Shown: positions 46,484-59,940 of the stretch, piece by piece
Layout of the letters: each line of letters opens with the position of its first letter
Numbering within the stretch: position 1 is the stretch's first letter
Origin: Schistosoma mansoni
Lineage: Eukaryota > Platyhelminthes > Trematoda > Strigeidida > Schistosomatidae
DNA length: 64,000 bases
Assembly: GCF_000237925.1 (NCBI RefSeq)
Contig: NC_031495.1
Location: forward strand, 49,517,925-49,581,924
Reading direction: 5' to 3'
Notes under the pieces: model-generated
The model's database searches: none
Seen by the model: the letters and a program-made list of their open reading frames with translations, nothing else
Told to the model about the DNA's origin: nothing
Translations under genes and position numbers: made by a program

Positions 46484-48895
46484 GTGATTTTTTGCTTCAT
46501 AGTGTTGATTCAGTTTTTTTGAATAATATTTTTACACCGTTTCTATGCAGTGACGTACTAAGATAGAGTCTTTATAAAGTTGATGATATATTCTGTTAGA
46601 GTTCACAACATTTATTATATCTGTACTATGTAGGGTTATAAATTCTCACAAAATAAATCGATCTTAGAGCTCTTCATTTGAATATTAGTATGTAATTACT
46701 TCGAACTTTATTCCTCATTAGATTGACAGTTATCCTTGTTGTGATGATATCTGATGTATGAATCGTACAAATTGATATTTCCTTAGTTCACCGGAACTGC
46801 TGTTTCACATGAAAGAATTCTTATCGAAGACATCAAATTTCTCCTAAGTTACGGTTTTATTAAAAACGAGTTCTGATTGAGTAAATTGGAACGTAAATTT
46901 GGATAAATCTTGTTTCTCATTATGGATTTATGCAATTTAACTTGATTGACAAATATACGTACCTCAGTTTACTTTTGTTCGCATAATTAGTGTACATAAA
47001 ATGTTTATCTTATTGTTATTTCAATTTTTTAAACTGACAACCTCTCAATATTAATTTATTCTGTGTGAAATTGGTTGATGTATTTAATTCAGCTTCGCAC
47101 CAATATATCTGTTCAACCTACACTATTGCGTTGACTAAATACATAATCTGGCTTCATTCTTATCACTTTTTATACTGTATATTGTAGTGATGTGTATTGT
47201 TATGGGTCACATAAATTTAGAGTTAGAACTAAGAATTGCAACCCAGAAAACAGTTATTTTTTCCCTACTTGTGCTTTGTTTGTCTAGTTCTGAATTATTA
47301 CCTTACTCATTTTCTCACTAAATTTTATCTAATGAATTCAAACTGTCTGTAGTTCTTAAGAGTTATCTCATACTCGTTGGTGATAATTCAACTCATCAAA
47401 TACAACTTTTTGTATTTAGCTTTAATCCAAAATCTATGTATGGGAGCTTGCTATGCTAGTCGGCTTACCAAAATGATATGTATAAAACGGGACTTGAACC
47501 TACAACCTAGTGGTCAAAAGTTGGACAAATTAACCACTAATTCAGCCACTCACTTCATGATGTACACACTAGGGATTACTCTCGCTTTAAAATTTTTTTC
47601 AGTAATAACATGAACGGTGTTTACTGTCAATAATTTTTGTTTGTCACTAACATTTATTCGATATTTCACTATGTTTTCACATAATTTACTGATAATAAAT
47701 TGTATGGCTCTGTTTACTTAATTTATTCTATTATCGAATTATATAATTTTTAATATGAGAACCGATTTACAACGCATTATGTCGATTTTTGAAATTCATT
47801 TTATTCTGTTTATTCATTTGATTATGCTTTTTAAATAATGGATATTCATTAATACAGACAGTACGAAACATACCAAAATATATCGATTTATTGTAACCTC
47901 TCGGGATTATTGTCATGAGTATTGAGAGAGGAATATACGATTCTCAATCGTAGATATTTCATTATCGTCAACAATACTATTTTCTTATAGAAAATAGTAA
48001 ATTAGAAGAGATTAATCTAATACACTCTTCTGTCCTATTCACTACTAGTTAGCGTAAACTGTAATTTGTCAATGAAGTTTTCAAATTTTATTCAGATATC
48101 AATAAGAATAAATATGATAATTCTGTGTTCCTTTTACTCTTCATCATATTGACATATTTCATATTCTATATTTTTTGTAAACACTTACAGTAGAATTTCT
48201 CTTGCATACCTTATGGTGAAATCAATAAACGATTCTGCTTATTTATTTAATAAGGTTACTAGTTAATTGGTATCAAAGTTTTTTTTCTACCAAAAAACAT
48301 ATACAAACGAATAAGCATGAACTTAGGATGAACTTTATTTACTCGAGTAAAATAGTACATCTGATGAATCTAATATGTCTGTATTTGATGAAATATAACA
48401 TGTCTTTGTGTAATTTCGTATGACCTTTCAGCTTTTCAATTAATCATGCATTTATGGTGTTCAATGATTAGTGGTTCAAAATTATATGAACTAGAATGAG
48501 AATACTGTTTTTGATGAGATCAATAAGTTGTGTAGTAGTAGTAGTAGTACTGCAATGTTTCAGTGAATAAGGTTTATTCGTACAAGTTCTGTTAGTAAAT
48601 GTATTAGCTAACATGTAATTGGTTCAAATATAATTGTGCTTTAGCCTCCTCTTCTTTCTCCGATACTCTATCCACTTTGATTATTATCAGTATGGGGATT
48701 TGTGGAGATTGTTTATTTGTTTCATATGATGTCTGTTTGTAGGTTGTTTTTTGTATGGTAATGTGCTTTGTCGTATTTTCTTTTTCAAACTTAAACTTTC
48801 AATTGGTTTTTTTCTGTATCTGTCACCTAAATTTCACAGACTATGTATCTTTATTGTTAGTTTTACTATTCTGCTACTATTATCTTCTAACGTAG
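46484..48895 (+). other. Intron between B cassettes 8 and 9
   Basis: 2.4 kb. Contains a degenerate tRNA-like SINE at about 47490-47560; otherwise nothing supported. Confidence 0.5.
47490..47560 (-). repeat. Degenerate tRNA-like SINE fragment
   Basis: The reverse complement reads 'TGGCTGAATTAGTGGTTAA' (A-box-like) and, about 40 nt on, 'GTAGGTTCAAGTCCCG' (B-box-like). It lacks a foldable complete tRNA cloverleaf, so it is not called as a tRNA gene. Confidence 0.5.
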
Positions 48896-49105
48896 GGATT
48901 GTCACCGAACTAGGGAACAGTTGACAGGCGGTGTAGGAACTTACTGGTAAGTTGTTTTCTTTAGTTCTAAAGAATTCTCAATCATATATTTAGTTCTAGT
49001 ACTCCAATTTGGGAGTATAATTCTTCTACTTATTCTGCGAATCAACACTGGCGCAATGCCTTTATTTCTTTGGATTTCAATAGACAATCAAATGTAGATT
49101 ACAAG
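48896..49105 (+). CDS. Array B cassette 9 (micro-exon + exon): MAM-like C-half
   Basis: Micro-exon 48896-48946 (51 nt, acceptor 'ctaacgtag', donor gtaagt) encodes 'DCHRTREQLTGGVGTY' and TG|. A 47 nt intron follows. Exon 48994-49105 (112 nt, acceptor 'tatatttag', donor gtatgc) encodes 'SSTPIWEYNSST', 'HWRNAFISLDF' and 'NVDYK'. The residue before Cys is Asp instead of Ser/Ala. Confidence 0.85.
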
Positions 49106-50601
49106 GTATGCAATTTTTCCGTAAATTTAAACGAAATTCTTGGTTATTCTCAAATAGCACCATTTCTTTTCATTACAAAATATTTTGTATTGTAAAGTTT
49201 TTGTCCTAATTACTGACCTCAGGTTCCAAGTGTTTTTTCAATTTACTCAGTTTACGCAAAGAAATAGTGATGGTGGCCGCGATCTTGGTACCTTAACTTT
49301 TTCAAGGTTGATAATAACAGTTTAGTACTTTTCGTTTGTGGATAATTATTAAGACTTTTATAAACTTTTTTTAACTCATGGGGTAATTATTTTTTTATTA
49401 ATTAGTTTAATTCTGCTATCTATATTTCATTCCTGTAAATCTTTAGGTTAACAACAAATTTTCTACTTGACTAACATGATTGAGTAGATATTTTACTCAC
49501 CAAGGAGTTCATAGTGTTCTGACAGAATAAATCATTCCTTGTTGGAGTATTGAACAACAGACTATATTTCTCCATAGCTCATTCAACCAATTCATTAGGA
49601 TATATATAAGGATAATAACAACGAGAAAATCAAGTAGTTAACAAGACAGCTTTTACACCAATTATATCAAAGATGTAATTTTATTTATAATTAGTAAACT
49701 GATGTGTTTATTGGACTATATGAAATACTCTTGGTATGCTGATTGATTTTCATTTCCAAGAATAATAATAATTGAATTTATGAGAAAACCACCGTTGTAA
49801 CGGAACATTTTTAAACCTCAATCAATGTCTCTGTAAATTTGATATGTGGTGTATCTGTATTGATAATTTTTGAAAGGTTAAATTTTTTGTAAACATCATA
49901 ATCGATTGATTTAAAATACGGGAGCCAGCATTTATTGTGTATTCTGTTATTTAATATTTTAAGCCACTTTGAAATAACTTCAGTAGTTGTATATTATTTA
50001 ATGTACATGTCTTATAATGATATATCTCCTTTATTGTTGTTGACTTCATTTATAATAAGTTAAAGATAACCGAGAGAATAGGTTGTAGTCTTTCATTAAT
50101 GATGATATTATATCACAATTAAAAGCGTAGCTAGTAATCCCATTAAAGTGGAGTGATCAGCTGATTAGGAATATTATATCTGTCTACGTGTTGGCAAGAT
50201 AACAAAAAATTAACTATGCAAGTTGTTTGAAATGGCTGTGTGTCATCAATGGTAATCTTTATAGTTATAAGTTGATCGTTCAAACATTTGAATTTTTAAC
50301 CTTTTGGTTACTTATATAAAATTAATTTTCATCTAATTCATTAGGCAGTATCATGGTTTTCATGTTTGTCAGTATTGTTCACTTTCTTCTTTTTGCTCCA
50401 TACTTTACACAGATTAGTGTATGTGTTGTTAGTGGGATGATCCTTTGCATGGATTTGCGTGTTTGTTATTTTTTGCCAATCTACCGTAATCTGTATCTGT
50501 TCTCCATATTATTTCTTGAATAAAGCCTGAAGAAATGAATTAAAGTGTTAACGAATGCTCTCTTTCACTTATTTGTTTCTGTATATTTATTTCTTTTCTA
50601 G
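49106..50601 (+). other. Intron between B cassettes 9 and 10
   Basis: 1.5 kb of AT-rich sequence without an exon motif or identifiable repeat. Confidence 0.5.
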
Positions 50602-50883
50602 CTCTTGTGAACTAGCTAAGCATCATCGTACTGGTGGTCTTGCAACTGTCTGGTAGGTGTGACAATATTTTAGGGTGTTTATAAGTAAAAATGTGAAAAT
50701 TGTACTTGGGATTGTTCAACATTTTGGTGAATATTATCTATTATTGTTATTCACAGCGCAAATGATCCTCTCTGGTATTCATCAATATTGCCATCTGATC
50801 GTCCCAAAAATACACCATTTTTAGACTGGCAATTAGCTTACGTTTCTTTGAATTCAAATGATACAGAACAGAAAGATTACAAG
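50602..50883 (+). CDS. Array B cassette 10 (micro-exon + exon): MAM-like C-half
   Basis: Micro-exon 50602-50652 (51 nt, acceptor 'tcttttctag', donor gtaggt) encodes 'SCELAKHHRTGGLATV' and TG|. After a 104 nt intron, exon 50757-50883 (127 nt, acceptor 'attcacag', donor gtacat) begins with C to complete TGC Cys, then 'ANDPLWYSSI', 'DWQLAYVSLN' and 'QKDYK'. Confidence 0.85.
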
Positions 50884-51897
50884 GTACATCTTTTTCTTTT
50901 AGAATATTGGACATTTCACAATAAATCACCTGATTTGTTTAAGATTATATAATAGTTCTAACTACATCCACACGATCTGTTAGTGTTTATGGAACCCGAT
51001 AATATTTTATTCGTCAAATAGATCCATAATGCTAAGTAAAGTTTTAATTTAACGCTATCATTAGTGAATATGTTGGTTAGTTCCCATCATTAATAAATAT
51101 TTTGGTTATTTTCTCGTAAGACTGTTCCATTTTACAGATTTGAAAATTATTTAATCATTTTGTCGACTGACTATATATATATTTCCAGTTCTAAGACTGG
51201 AAATAATACACGTATTTATTTACAAGGGCTTATCTTAAGTTATTCTGATTTCTCACTTAGTTATTTTTGTACAACTTACAGATTAATGTTAGATGTTGTA
51301 GCTAACTTCATTTTTCGAATAAGTAGTTTCTTAGGATGGTATGTATTATTGACTTTCCTAGTTTCTTTAAACTCAGTAATCTCGAAACGTAGGTTACTTT
51401 ATTTGATTTCAAGTCATTTTCACTTATTGAAGAAATATGTTACTGTTTGATTAACTAATGATTCAAAATATAAAAAAGTGGTATCCTCTCTTTTTTATGT
51501 GTTTAAATTATTTGTATTTGTTTATCTAAGTTTGGACCATTTAATGTTCATTTAATCAATTACCTTTAATTATTAATTGATTACTCTCTCTGCACTATCT
51601 TTCATTATCTTTATCTTAATTCAGATATTTATTAATGATATGTTATTGCCTCTGTTGATTTGACTGTTTACTTGATTGAACGAATAGTTGTAATGATATT
51701 TGAACATTATCTTTGGGAAAAATGAAAAAAATCATCTGTTGTTTTCTCGATCTCGGTATTGATTTATTTTTGTAATGGGTGGAGAAATCTAGGTTATATT
51801 TTCCTTTGAAACAACGTAAAACTATACGTCTAACGTTCTAAAATACATTGTTCTTCGAAATTTATAATCTATATATTTCAATTAGTTGGATATCTTA

Positions 51898-52030
51898 CTT
51901 ACTTACTCCGCCTGTAGCTCTTCTAAAGTTGCTGCCGGTTCCGAACCTGGGTAAAAGAGGTGGGTTGGGCATGGGGTCAACAATCTCTTTTCGTAGGAAA
52001 TAACCCTGCTAAACGAACACTAACCAGTTG
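51898..52030 (+). repeat. Dispersed repeat fragment (LINE-associated)
   Basis: 'cttacttacttactccgcctg' followed by 'ttgctgccggttccgaacc' and 'gggttgggcatggggtcaac'. The start resembles 11255-11290. This looks like an untranslated part of a schistosome LINE; exact family not assigned. Confidence 0.45.
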
Positions 52031-52444
52031 GGTATTTTACCGTTTACCAACTGACCTCAATTATTGAAATATGAACAATCAGGTTGCTTCTCTGTTTCTA
52101 AATATAATTACTTAGTTTGTTTATTAAGTGAAATTGTCTGTGGTTCCGTGAGTTTTGCCGTTTACATTCAGGCATTCGTTCAAAGTTGCTTAGATGACGC
52201 AATCGACTTATGACTCTTTTTGGTTTGACTAATCTATTAAAATTGTCAATAATATTTATTGAATGTTTTATTGCAACTCTTATTAGCATTTCACTAATAA
52301 CAGAACTCAATATATTTGTTGATTGCGGACTAATCATTCAGTGTTTTATTTGTGATAATTATAGATATGTTTATGATAGTAAAACTATTTAATAATAGTA
52401 AGCAATTAAATAATTTTCTGAATTACAAAAAAACAACTATCATA

Positions 52445-53030
52445 ATTGAGGTCATAAAACGATCGATATTAAACCACCATTAAAAACCTCGAAGCATTGG
52501 ATGGCTGTTTCATCCTAGTATGGGGCTCCTCAGCAGTTCACACCCACGGTCCCGCACGTGGGATTCCAACCCAAGACCCTTGGTCTTGCGCTCCATCGAA
52601 TAATCTGTAGACCACTGAGTCGGTATCCAACGGTATTGATGTCTAACTTCAGCCAACCCACAACATTGCGCAACCATCTTCCATTGTCTTTGGTGGGTAA
52701 CTGTCTCACACTGGGCACGGTAGAACTTCAATGGTCACAGATTCTTAATAAAACTCCGAGGATTACCTCTCTAAGCTAGTTACTAGTGAGCACATGATAA
52801 CTGTCAGTATAGGGTTGTAGAGATTGCTGGGTCTTATTTGAGAGATAGGAGGTCCTGTGTTCGAATCTTGAATACGGGATCGTGGGTACTCACTGCTGAG
52901 GAGTACCACACTAGGACGAAACGACCATTCAATGCTTCCAGGTTTTCAATAGTGGTTTAACATCGACCGGTACATAATCTCAATGGATATTCAACAATCT
53001 CCACAACCCTATACTGATAATTAATATAAT
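52445..53030 (-). repeat. tRNA/hammerhead SINE, head-to-head pair with inverted-repeat flanks
   Basis: Minus unit 52460-52790. Its reverse complement has CTGAGGA and GAAAC, with stem II changed to GCCCC/GGAT. A partial plus unit at 52855-52970 carries 'CACTGCTGAGGAGTACC', 'AGGACGAAACGACC' and CAATG. 52804-52826 and 52994-53016 are inverted repeats ('tcagtatagggttgtagaga' and complement). Same layout as at 37.1 and 43.3 kb. Confidence 0.75.
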
Positions 53031-55235
53031 GAATGCCGGAACTATCCCACATTTTTATGAGGATTTCAATATTCCTTTTTTCCTGGTATTGAATTCTTTT
53101 AGAATGTTGTATACTGTGTATATGTGTTTATATCTGTTTGAATTTATCATGTCCTAGTTTAGTGAATTAATGCAATGATTTTTGTTCTAAATGTTAATTT
53201 TGCATATGTTCCTGATATATTTGACTACATTCTGTAGGATTATCTATGTAGTATTAAGTGCTTGGGGCTATTAAACAGGGTGAGTCGGTACTACCCTAAA
53301 ATTAGTCAGTTGTCACTTGAAGAAAGAAATGAAACTGTTTTATTTATGAAATTTGACATTAAACTCTCAAAGAAATTAGTAATACTTCTGTTTTTTAAGA
53401 TAACGTATTCATGTTTACTGTATTTGCTTAATAATAGAGTAGTATTGAGCAGAGCATTTTTGCTGTATTTTGACTACAGTATTCGTCACTAACATGTGAA
53501 CTTCATTTTTATTAAATAATTTAATAGTTTACGTAATCTACGGATTTATCCATTCATTTAATCATGTTTTTGGTCATTTTTCTAAGTGTGTCACTAGGAA
53601 TAAAATTTCCAGTCGTTTCACCTGATAAATACGTCTTGATTTATTATTATACATGGCTCGTTGAGTTTCTTCGTTTATAGTTCTGTAAATGTAAGTGATG
53701 TAGTGGCTTATAGGTTGAAGCATTCGGTTATCTATCGAATCTCTTTGGATGTGTTTCTTGTTTAGTAGGTCAGTAGTATTCTTAGTCCTCAAAGAAAAAG
53801 CTAAATACAGAAGTCTGTACATATTTACAGTGATAATTAAAACTCAAATAAAATAACCGTCTTTTTTCAATAAAGTGGTTAATGTTCAAGTAATTTGTTA
53901 TGTTGCGTTATCGTTCAATTTTATGTTACCTTTCCAGTTTGCCTGTAGAATGTATCGTCTGAATAGAAGAAAAACGTTTTTTGTCTCTTTTTTTTTATCT
54001 CGATACATTCTACCCATCTGCATTCATTATTGACTTTTATCATTCATGAAAATGACTCATTTTTCCTACCGTTAAATGTGGGCTTCTTTCCTTACATTCC
54101 TCTAACTTTTGGGAGTTGAACATTTTAATGTGTAGAGGTATGTAAATGAATAAGTGTGTCTATATAATACATTGTCTCACTTCCTTTGGTCTAACTTTTG
54201 TTTGTCCATATAATTTTTTTTAATAATACAATTTTTTGACTATATGTTTTGACTTGTACGTTTCATTTCTTCACAAACTCATAGTAGATGGTTTCTCAAC
54301 TTCTCTCAGATTCTGATTAGTGCTGTCATTATTTACTTGTTCACGTTTGTCATCTATTGCTAAATATAGCCCATGTTTAATAATGCATTGTTCATGTTCA
54401 CTATTTCTCACATTCTTTCCTCAATGTGTTTAGTGAAGTTGTCTATTTTGACTATGAATTAAATTATTATTTGTTAGTAGAGAATTTATCTTTGATAGTT
54501 CTGGCCGTCACCCTAACTTTTGTTTATTGGAATGTTTGGGGTTGTAAAAGACAACCATTATTTGCTATCTATTCCTTTTGTATATATTAAAAGAAAACAT
54601 TTACTGTTAGAAACAGTAAACGTTAAAAGGGGATAGACGAATCATTCACCATATGTATCACTTTATTCTTACACACTTGGTGAGAAGATCGTTTTAAAAC
54701 TTCGTTTCATTGTTGTAACTCACGCTTTATTTGTAGTTAAGTGCTAAAAGAACTAATTTGTTTGTAACCAATATTTGAGAACAATGTATTTCTTCATTTA
54801 AATAAATCAAAAGTCAAGAATCTGACTTCCAAATAATACACTGATTTCCTAGAATTAAAAATTTTGTGTATGTCTGGAGTATCACGTCTGACCAGTTCCG
54901 CTTATTCTTTTCTTCCCTTGATTTATTGTTTTAAAACTTTGATACTTCATAGTTGCCCACATTCTTCTTCTTCTTCTCTTTTTTACCGTTTTCACTGAAT
55001 TTCGTATAAACCCGTCTTAATACTGATTTTAACTCCATATTTCTTGTTTCTTGATTTACCTTTTCAATTTGCTCTCGTTTCATCGGTACAATAAATAGAT
55101 CATGTCGACAAGTGATAGATAATGAAAATGGTCTACCTTCTGTGATTTGGTAGGTTTCCAATTTACTGATAATTCTCGTGTACATATCATCGAGAAAATT
55201 AGATAATCAAGAGTCATTTATTAATTATTATTTAG

Positions 55236-55344
55236 CTCAAATGAACCATTGTGGAAAAGTGATGGGTCAACATCAACGAATAAATTAGAATGGCACAATA
55301 TTCATATTCCTATTAATACCAATCTTCAATCAAGTGATTTTAAG
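55236..55344 (+). CDS. Array B cassette 11, exon 11b: MAM-like C-half without a visible micro-exon
   Basis: 109 nt, phase 2 to 0, acceptor 'attatttag', donor gtttgt. C completes a TGC Cys, then 'SNEPLWKSDGST', 'EWHNIHIPIN' and 'SSDFK'. It cannot follow an A exon directly without losing the micro-exon segment, although the phases would allow it (A exits in phase 2, 11b enters in phase 2), giving GGC = Gly at the join. It could also borrow another cassette's micro-exon. Confidence 0.8.
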
Positions 55345-58300
55345 GTTTGTTTTCTCTCTCTATGTCTGTTTGTATGTTGATGTTTGTTTAATATTACACA
55401 TACTCTTATTGATTTATTTACTGAATTATTTCGAAAGTATTTACAAACTATTAATAATAATGGCTGTAATGTTTTTCGGTATTTTTTAAACTGTTGGATA
55501 AGTTACTCAACTGCTAGTTCATTTGAAAGTGCTTTTATGTTTTGAGAATGGTGTTGTAAGGTTTTACAATTTTTTGAGTAATTGACGGAAAAGTGTGTTT
55601 TTTTTATCTCACAAACGGAGAATAGTAGTGAGAATTCACGTTTGTTGTAGGAATTCATTTATCTCCATATTTTTGTAATCGGTAAAATTGTATCATTATA
55701 AAGATTGAATTATTTCCTTTCATCTTTTTTCATGAATTTCATTATTGAATGAATGGTGTTAAAACTTGATACGAAATTACCATACATTGATACAGATATT
55801 CTTATGTTCACTACGAGTAGCTTCAAAACGCTTTACTTCCTCATGACTTCTTTGAGTACATTATAGTGACATGATCTACTTGAAATAAAGCCAATGAAAC
55901 TGATATTATAATCTCGATACCAATTAATATAATACTTATATCTAGTAAACCGATTTCAAATTATACAACTTACTATTCGATTCAGTAACTATATTGTTAC
56001 TGATTATTTATTTTTTTACATAAGATGACTAATATCGTTTGTACATTCAAACTGTTATTGAGCCTACCCGCTTATATCTATTTTGACAAGGTATCTTAAA
56101 TGTTTCCTTTTATAATATAAAGTATTCATCTATATGAAAGTTAGATCAACTGACTATTTACCATTTTCTCCTTTTATTGACTAATCTTTCATATTGTTTC
56201 ATTAAGGCTTTCAATCATATTATTATACATTGTTGTCTAATATTAAAATACCTCACTAAAACAAAAACACGGTCCATTTTTAATTTCGTTTGGGAATCAT
56301 GATGTGTTTATTTGTTTTACTTTGTGTCAAATTAAGTAGTTGAACAATAATCAATCAGAAAAAAAGTGCTGTTTAAGAATTATCATTACATTTTAAAACA
56401 GATAAACAAGGTATATACTTTTATTTTGTTGACTATTCTACAGTTATACAGTTAAATGGATGTGGTAAATAATTGACCAGGTTTGAAATAAATACATCTT
56501 TTAATGTATAATATGAATACCTTTCTAATTTAGTGGTTTGTTTGTTTCTAGATGCGTTCATCTTTCTGATAGATTATTTTTACATTTAATTATCATACTA
56601 TAATCAGTATTCATATTTCTTATTGAAGCTGTTGATCATCTTAAATTATTGTTTATTTCTGTCTAAATCAATTCAATATTTACATACATCCTATCTTGAA
56701 ATGGTATTTATATGTTATCTATATTTATTTATCTTCTTGATCCACTTACTTTTTTTCTGTTTCCTTTCTATCTTGGTTCTCTATTAAACGTGCTGGTTTC
56801 TCCATCTCTTAATTATTTCATGTTGATACTAAACTTGAAGTAAGCTATATTTTATGATTTTAAATTTTCTTTGAAAAGGTTACTGTCATGCTTTCTTTGT
56901 GGGGGGGGTGAAATAGTTCATACAGTAGCAACACTAATGGTTAGGCTATAATTTATGGACGACCTGGAAGCCATACAAAGCAGTAATCAACACTTTTGAA
57001 GTGACAGCTGAGAAAATGGGCACTAATTACAAGTTAACCTGCTTTCTTTAGTTAATGATTTTCAAATAAGTATACTTGCACCTTAAATAATTGAGATTTT
57101 TGGTTATTCTTTTATGACAAAGTGAGCAATCAAGTGCCATAGTATTGGAAATCTTGATAGAACAAAACTGGTGAGACTACAATTTATGGACGATCGTTGA
57201 GCTATACTAAAGTAAGTTGAAGAATATCCACTTACTGGGGTTAAATAAAGGTTATAAATTACCATGAATAATCAGGATTGTGATTAGCAGTTGTATGTCA
57301 GGGTTAGGAATTAAAGTGACGGTTTTCACTACTATTTAGCCGAATGGATAAAATGAATTTCGAGTCAAAATCCAAAATGTGCTATCTTGAGTCTGATTAG
57401 TTCGTTCATAAATTATAATCTTTCTATACTAATCGGGAATAAAAGTAGTAGTTTCTATGTTCCGCAGTGTTATTCATTTGCGGTATGTCAAGTCACTCAG
57501 TCGATTATATACAGCTCAAGAGTTGACAATTCTGTACGTTGACCTAAGTTGCTAAATCCTTTATGCATAATCGGCTTCCTTCAGTAGTATATCTCGTTTA
57601 CACTCTATGCGATTATCAAAGCGATGTTGTCTAAATTTCCTAACAATTCAACAGATTGTGAACATATCTGCATGATCATTTTTTCAAAAGTTAATTTTGT
57701 TTTTATCTTAACCTAAAATCACCAACTGTCCAAGATGCAATTAGTTTAGATGGTACTTACTTTGTATTCATATTAAAGACATTGAATCGTTTGTAGATGT
57801 TTAATTAAGTTTTATTGTTTTTATTATATGCTATTTGTGTAGTTTGATTTGTTACTAGATATTTCTAGTGAAATGTTTCTGCTACATTCTGTTACTATTA
57901 ATGGTTTGGGAATTTAAACATGTTTTAAGTTGTAGTGTAATACTCAGTTTTAATCTAGTATATGTTTATATATATTTATATACTATGGTCGGTATGTTTC
58001 ATGGAAATATCTACTTGCTCGTAGATTCTGAGTTATTCGAATTAGTGGTGATAAAAATAACCTGTTCAACTTTATGACATAAAGGTTATTCATGGTGATT
58101 ATGTGACTTAAATTCGAGTTTTACTGTGAAAATTTTATTCGATCTTCTGAAAAACCTATAAAGATATTTAAAATGGAAACTACTATTATGAAATGAGTTT
58201 TATAATCTATCGACTGAATAAAAAGCTATTTAAAAATTCCGAAGTTTAATTTACGACATAGAAATATCCACGGATGTTCTACAATCTATTACATCGTTGT

Positions 58301-58801
58301 CTTACTAATTCATTTTACGAGCTGTTGTGATAGCCATCTATATAAGTAAAGATTAGGGAGCTGGTAGAGCAGTAACATTGTATATATATATCTTACAGAC
58401 TTTATTTTAACTGAACATTCTTTATTCACTTGAATCTCATGCTTTCAGTAACACTAATTATATAATGGTTAGGCGTAATATTCAAACGTCTTTATTGAAT
58501 TCGATATGTTGTAATTTAAAGCTGTAGCGAGATAAGTGATAACTGAGCCTGTAACTCGTTAATTTCTACAGCATATAGGGTTACTTTTAAGTTTCAATGT
58601 ACTGTTTGTAGAGTACTTTTGTTTGTTTATTAGTTGAGATGGATAGAAAAGGTGTTGTTATTGGATGTTTGATTGTTTTCGAATTTATTCCTTCCTTATA
58701 CACTTTACTCTTCCATTCATCGATAAGGTCACTATTAACATTGCTGTCTTTGTAGTCGTTGTTAAACCACTCATATCTCGCATATGTTTTATCCCTCACA
58801 G
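55345..58801 (+). other. 3.5 kb intron between B cassettes 11 and 12
   Basis: AT-rich, with a low-complexity duplicated stretch near 56930-57260 ('aatttatggacga' blocks) and a G-run at 56901-56908. No exon motif or identifiable gene. Confidence 0.5.
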
Positions 58802-59036
58802 AGCATGTCGTAGTCAGACACAGGACGTCCAAGCCCTTAGTGTATGGTAAGGTCAAATAATAATAATAGAATAAAATGACCTGATTTACTTTAATTGCAG
58901 CTCATCAGATGTTTTATGGCGCAGCAATTTAAGCAAAGTACATGTAAGTAAAGATAAATGGAATCAAGTTTATGTAAAATTGGATACTTCTCCAACAGTA
59001 AATAATCAGATATCAACAAGTTTAGCAGATTTCAAG
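58802..59036 (+). CDS. Array B cassette 12 (micro-exon + exon): MAM-like C-half
   Basis: Micro-exon 58802-58846 (45 nt, acceptor 'atccctcacag', donor gtaagg) encodes 'ACRSQTQDVQALSV' and TG|. A 54 nt intron follows. Exon 58901-59036 (136 nt, acceptor 'tttaattgcag', donor gttagt) starts with C (Cys), then 'SSDVLWRSNLS', 'KWNQVYVKLD' and 'LADFK'. Confidence 0.85.
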
Positions 59037-59704
59037 GTTAGTTTAGCTTATCGAATTAGACCCTATAAAAGATGTAAATATATTGTTTATTTATATGTGT
59101 TTACCAAGTGTAAATACTTCCCAGTAGTTTAAGTGAATGTTTTTCATGCCTTGAATTAAGTGTTTAACTGTGGTTTCTGTCTTCCGTATCACAGATATTG
59201 TCAAATAATCTAGTAAATAAACTTCTTCTAATTTATTAGATTGTATAGATAACTGTCTGACATTAAACATTGTCTTCATAACTGTTAGTTGCTTAGTTAT
59301 GAGCGATGAATTGTTATCCCGATTTGATTTTGAATTTGCCTGAAAATATTTCTCGATTAGATTATGTATCATAAATACATTCTTACTCTGTACGTGCCCC
59401 AATTATTATATTCATCCCATTTATTTTAGTGGTTTATCATTATTGAAATGTGTAAACAGTACTTAATTATCGAGTTGTATAGAAATGGTTTTGAAAAACC
59501 AAGTTTTTTTAAAGTTTTTGCTGTTCGTATATGGGAATTTTTTACTTACAGAATTTATAATTTCATCTCAATTGTAATGAATTTGATATTTGTGTTGGAT
59601 CATTGCTTACAATTAACATGTTTTCCATCGTATATGAAATATAATTTAAGTATTAAGTTTTTTAAACCGAGGGTTTGTGGATATTGTAGTAATTTTTTGT
59701 AATA

Positions 59705-59940
59705 GTTAGATTCATAAGTCGATTGAAGCTAGGCCATCATGAAAAACTTGGAAACACTGGATGACCGTATTGTCCTAGTACGGTAATCCTCAGCAGTGCG
59801 CATCCACAACCCTCTACACGGGACTCGAACACAAGACTTTCAATATCGCGTGCGAATGCTTAACCTCCAGAGTACTAAGCCGGCATCCAACGGTGTTCAT
59901 ATCTAACTTCAACCAATCTACGATATTGCGCGCTCGTCTG
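59705..59940 (-). repeat. tRNA/hammerhead SINE, decayed minus-strand copy
   Basis: The reverse complement shows 'GGCTTAGTACTCTGGAGGTT', a B-box-like 'GTGTTCGAGTCCC', 'GCGCACTGCTGAGGATTACC', then 'GACAATACGGTCATCCAGTG' and 'GGCCTAGCTTCAATCGA'. GAAAC is mutated, so the ribozyme is dead. Confidence 0.7.

Larger units (their letters stand above)
50884..55235 (+). other. 4.4 kb intron before exon 11b; expected micro-exon 11a not found
   Basis: The longest intron in array B. It contains a repeat head at 51898-52030 and a SINE pair at 52445-53030. I searched for the micro-exon signature (AG|N then [SA]C, 45-60 nt, TG|gta) and found no convincing hit. The best phase-compatible candidate, about 51279-51338, lacks the first Cys. 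Confidence 0.5.

Noticed and set aside
51279-51338. Micro-exon 11a candidate (cag|ATTAATG ... GGATG|gtatgt)
   Set aside because: Phase and TG| end fit, but it lacks the [SA]C start and is strongly hydrophobic, unlike all nine clear micro-exons.
51930-51955. Micro-exon candidate after 'cctgtag' at 51917
   Set aside because: It lies in a dispersed repeat ('gttgctgccggttccgaacc'), lacks the Cys pattern and ends in GG rather than TG.
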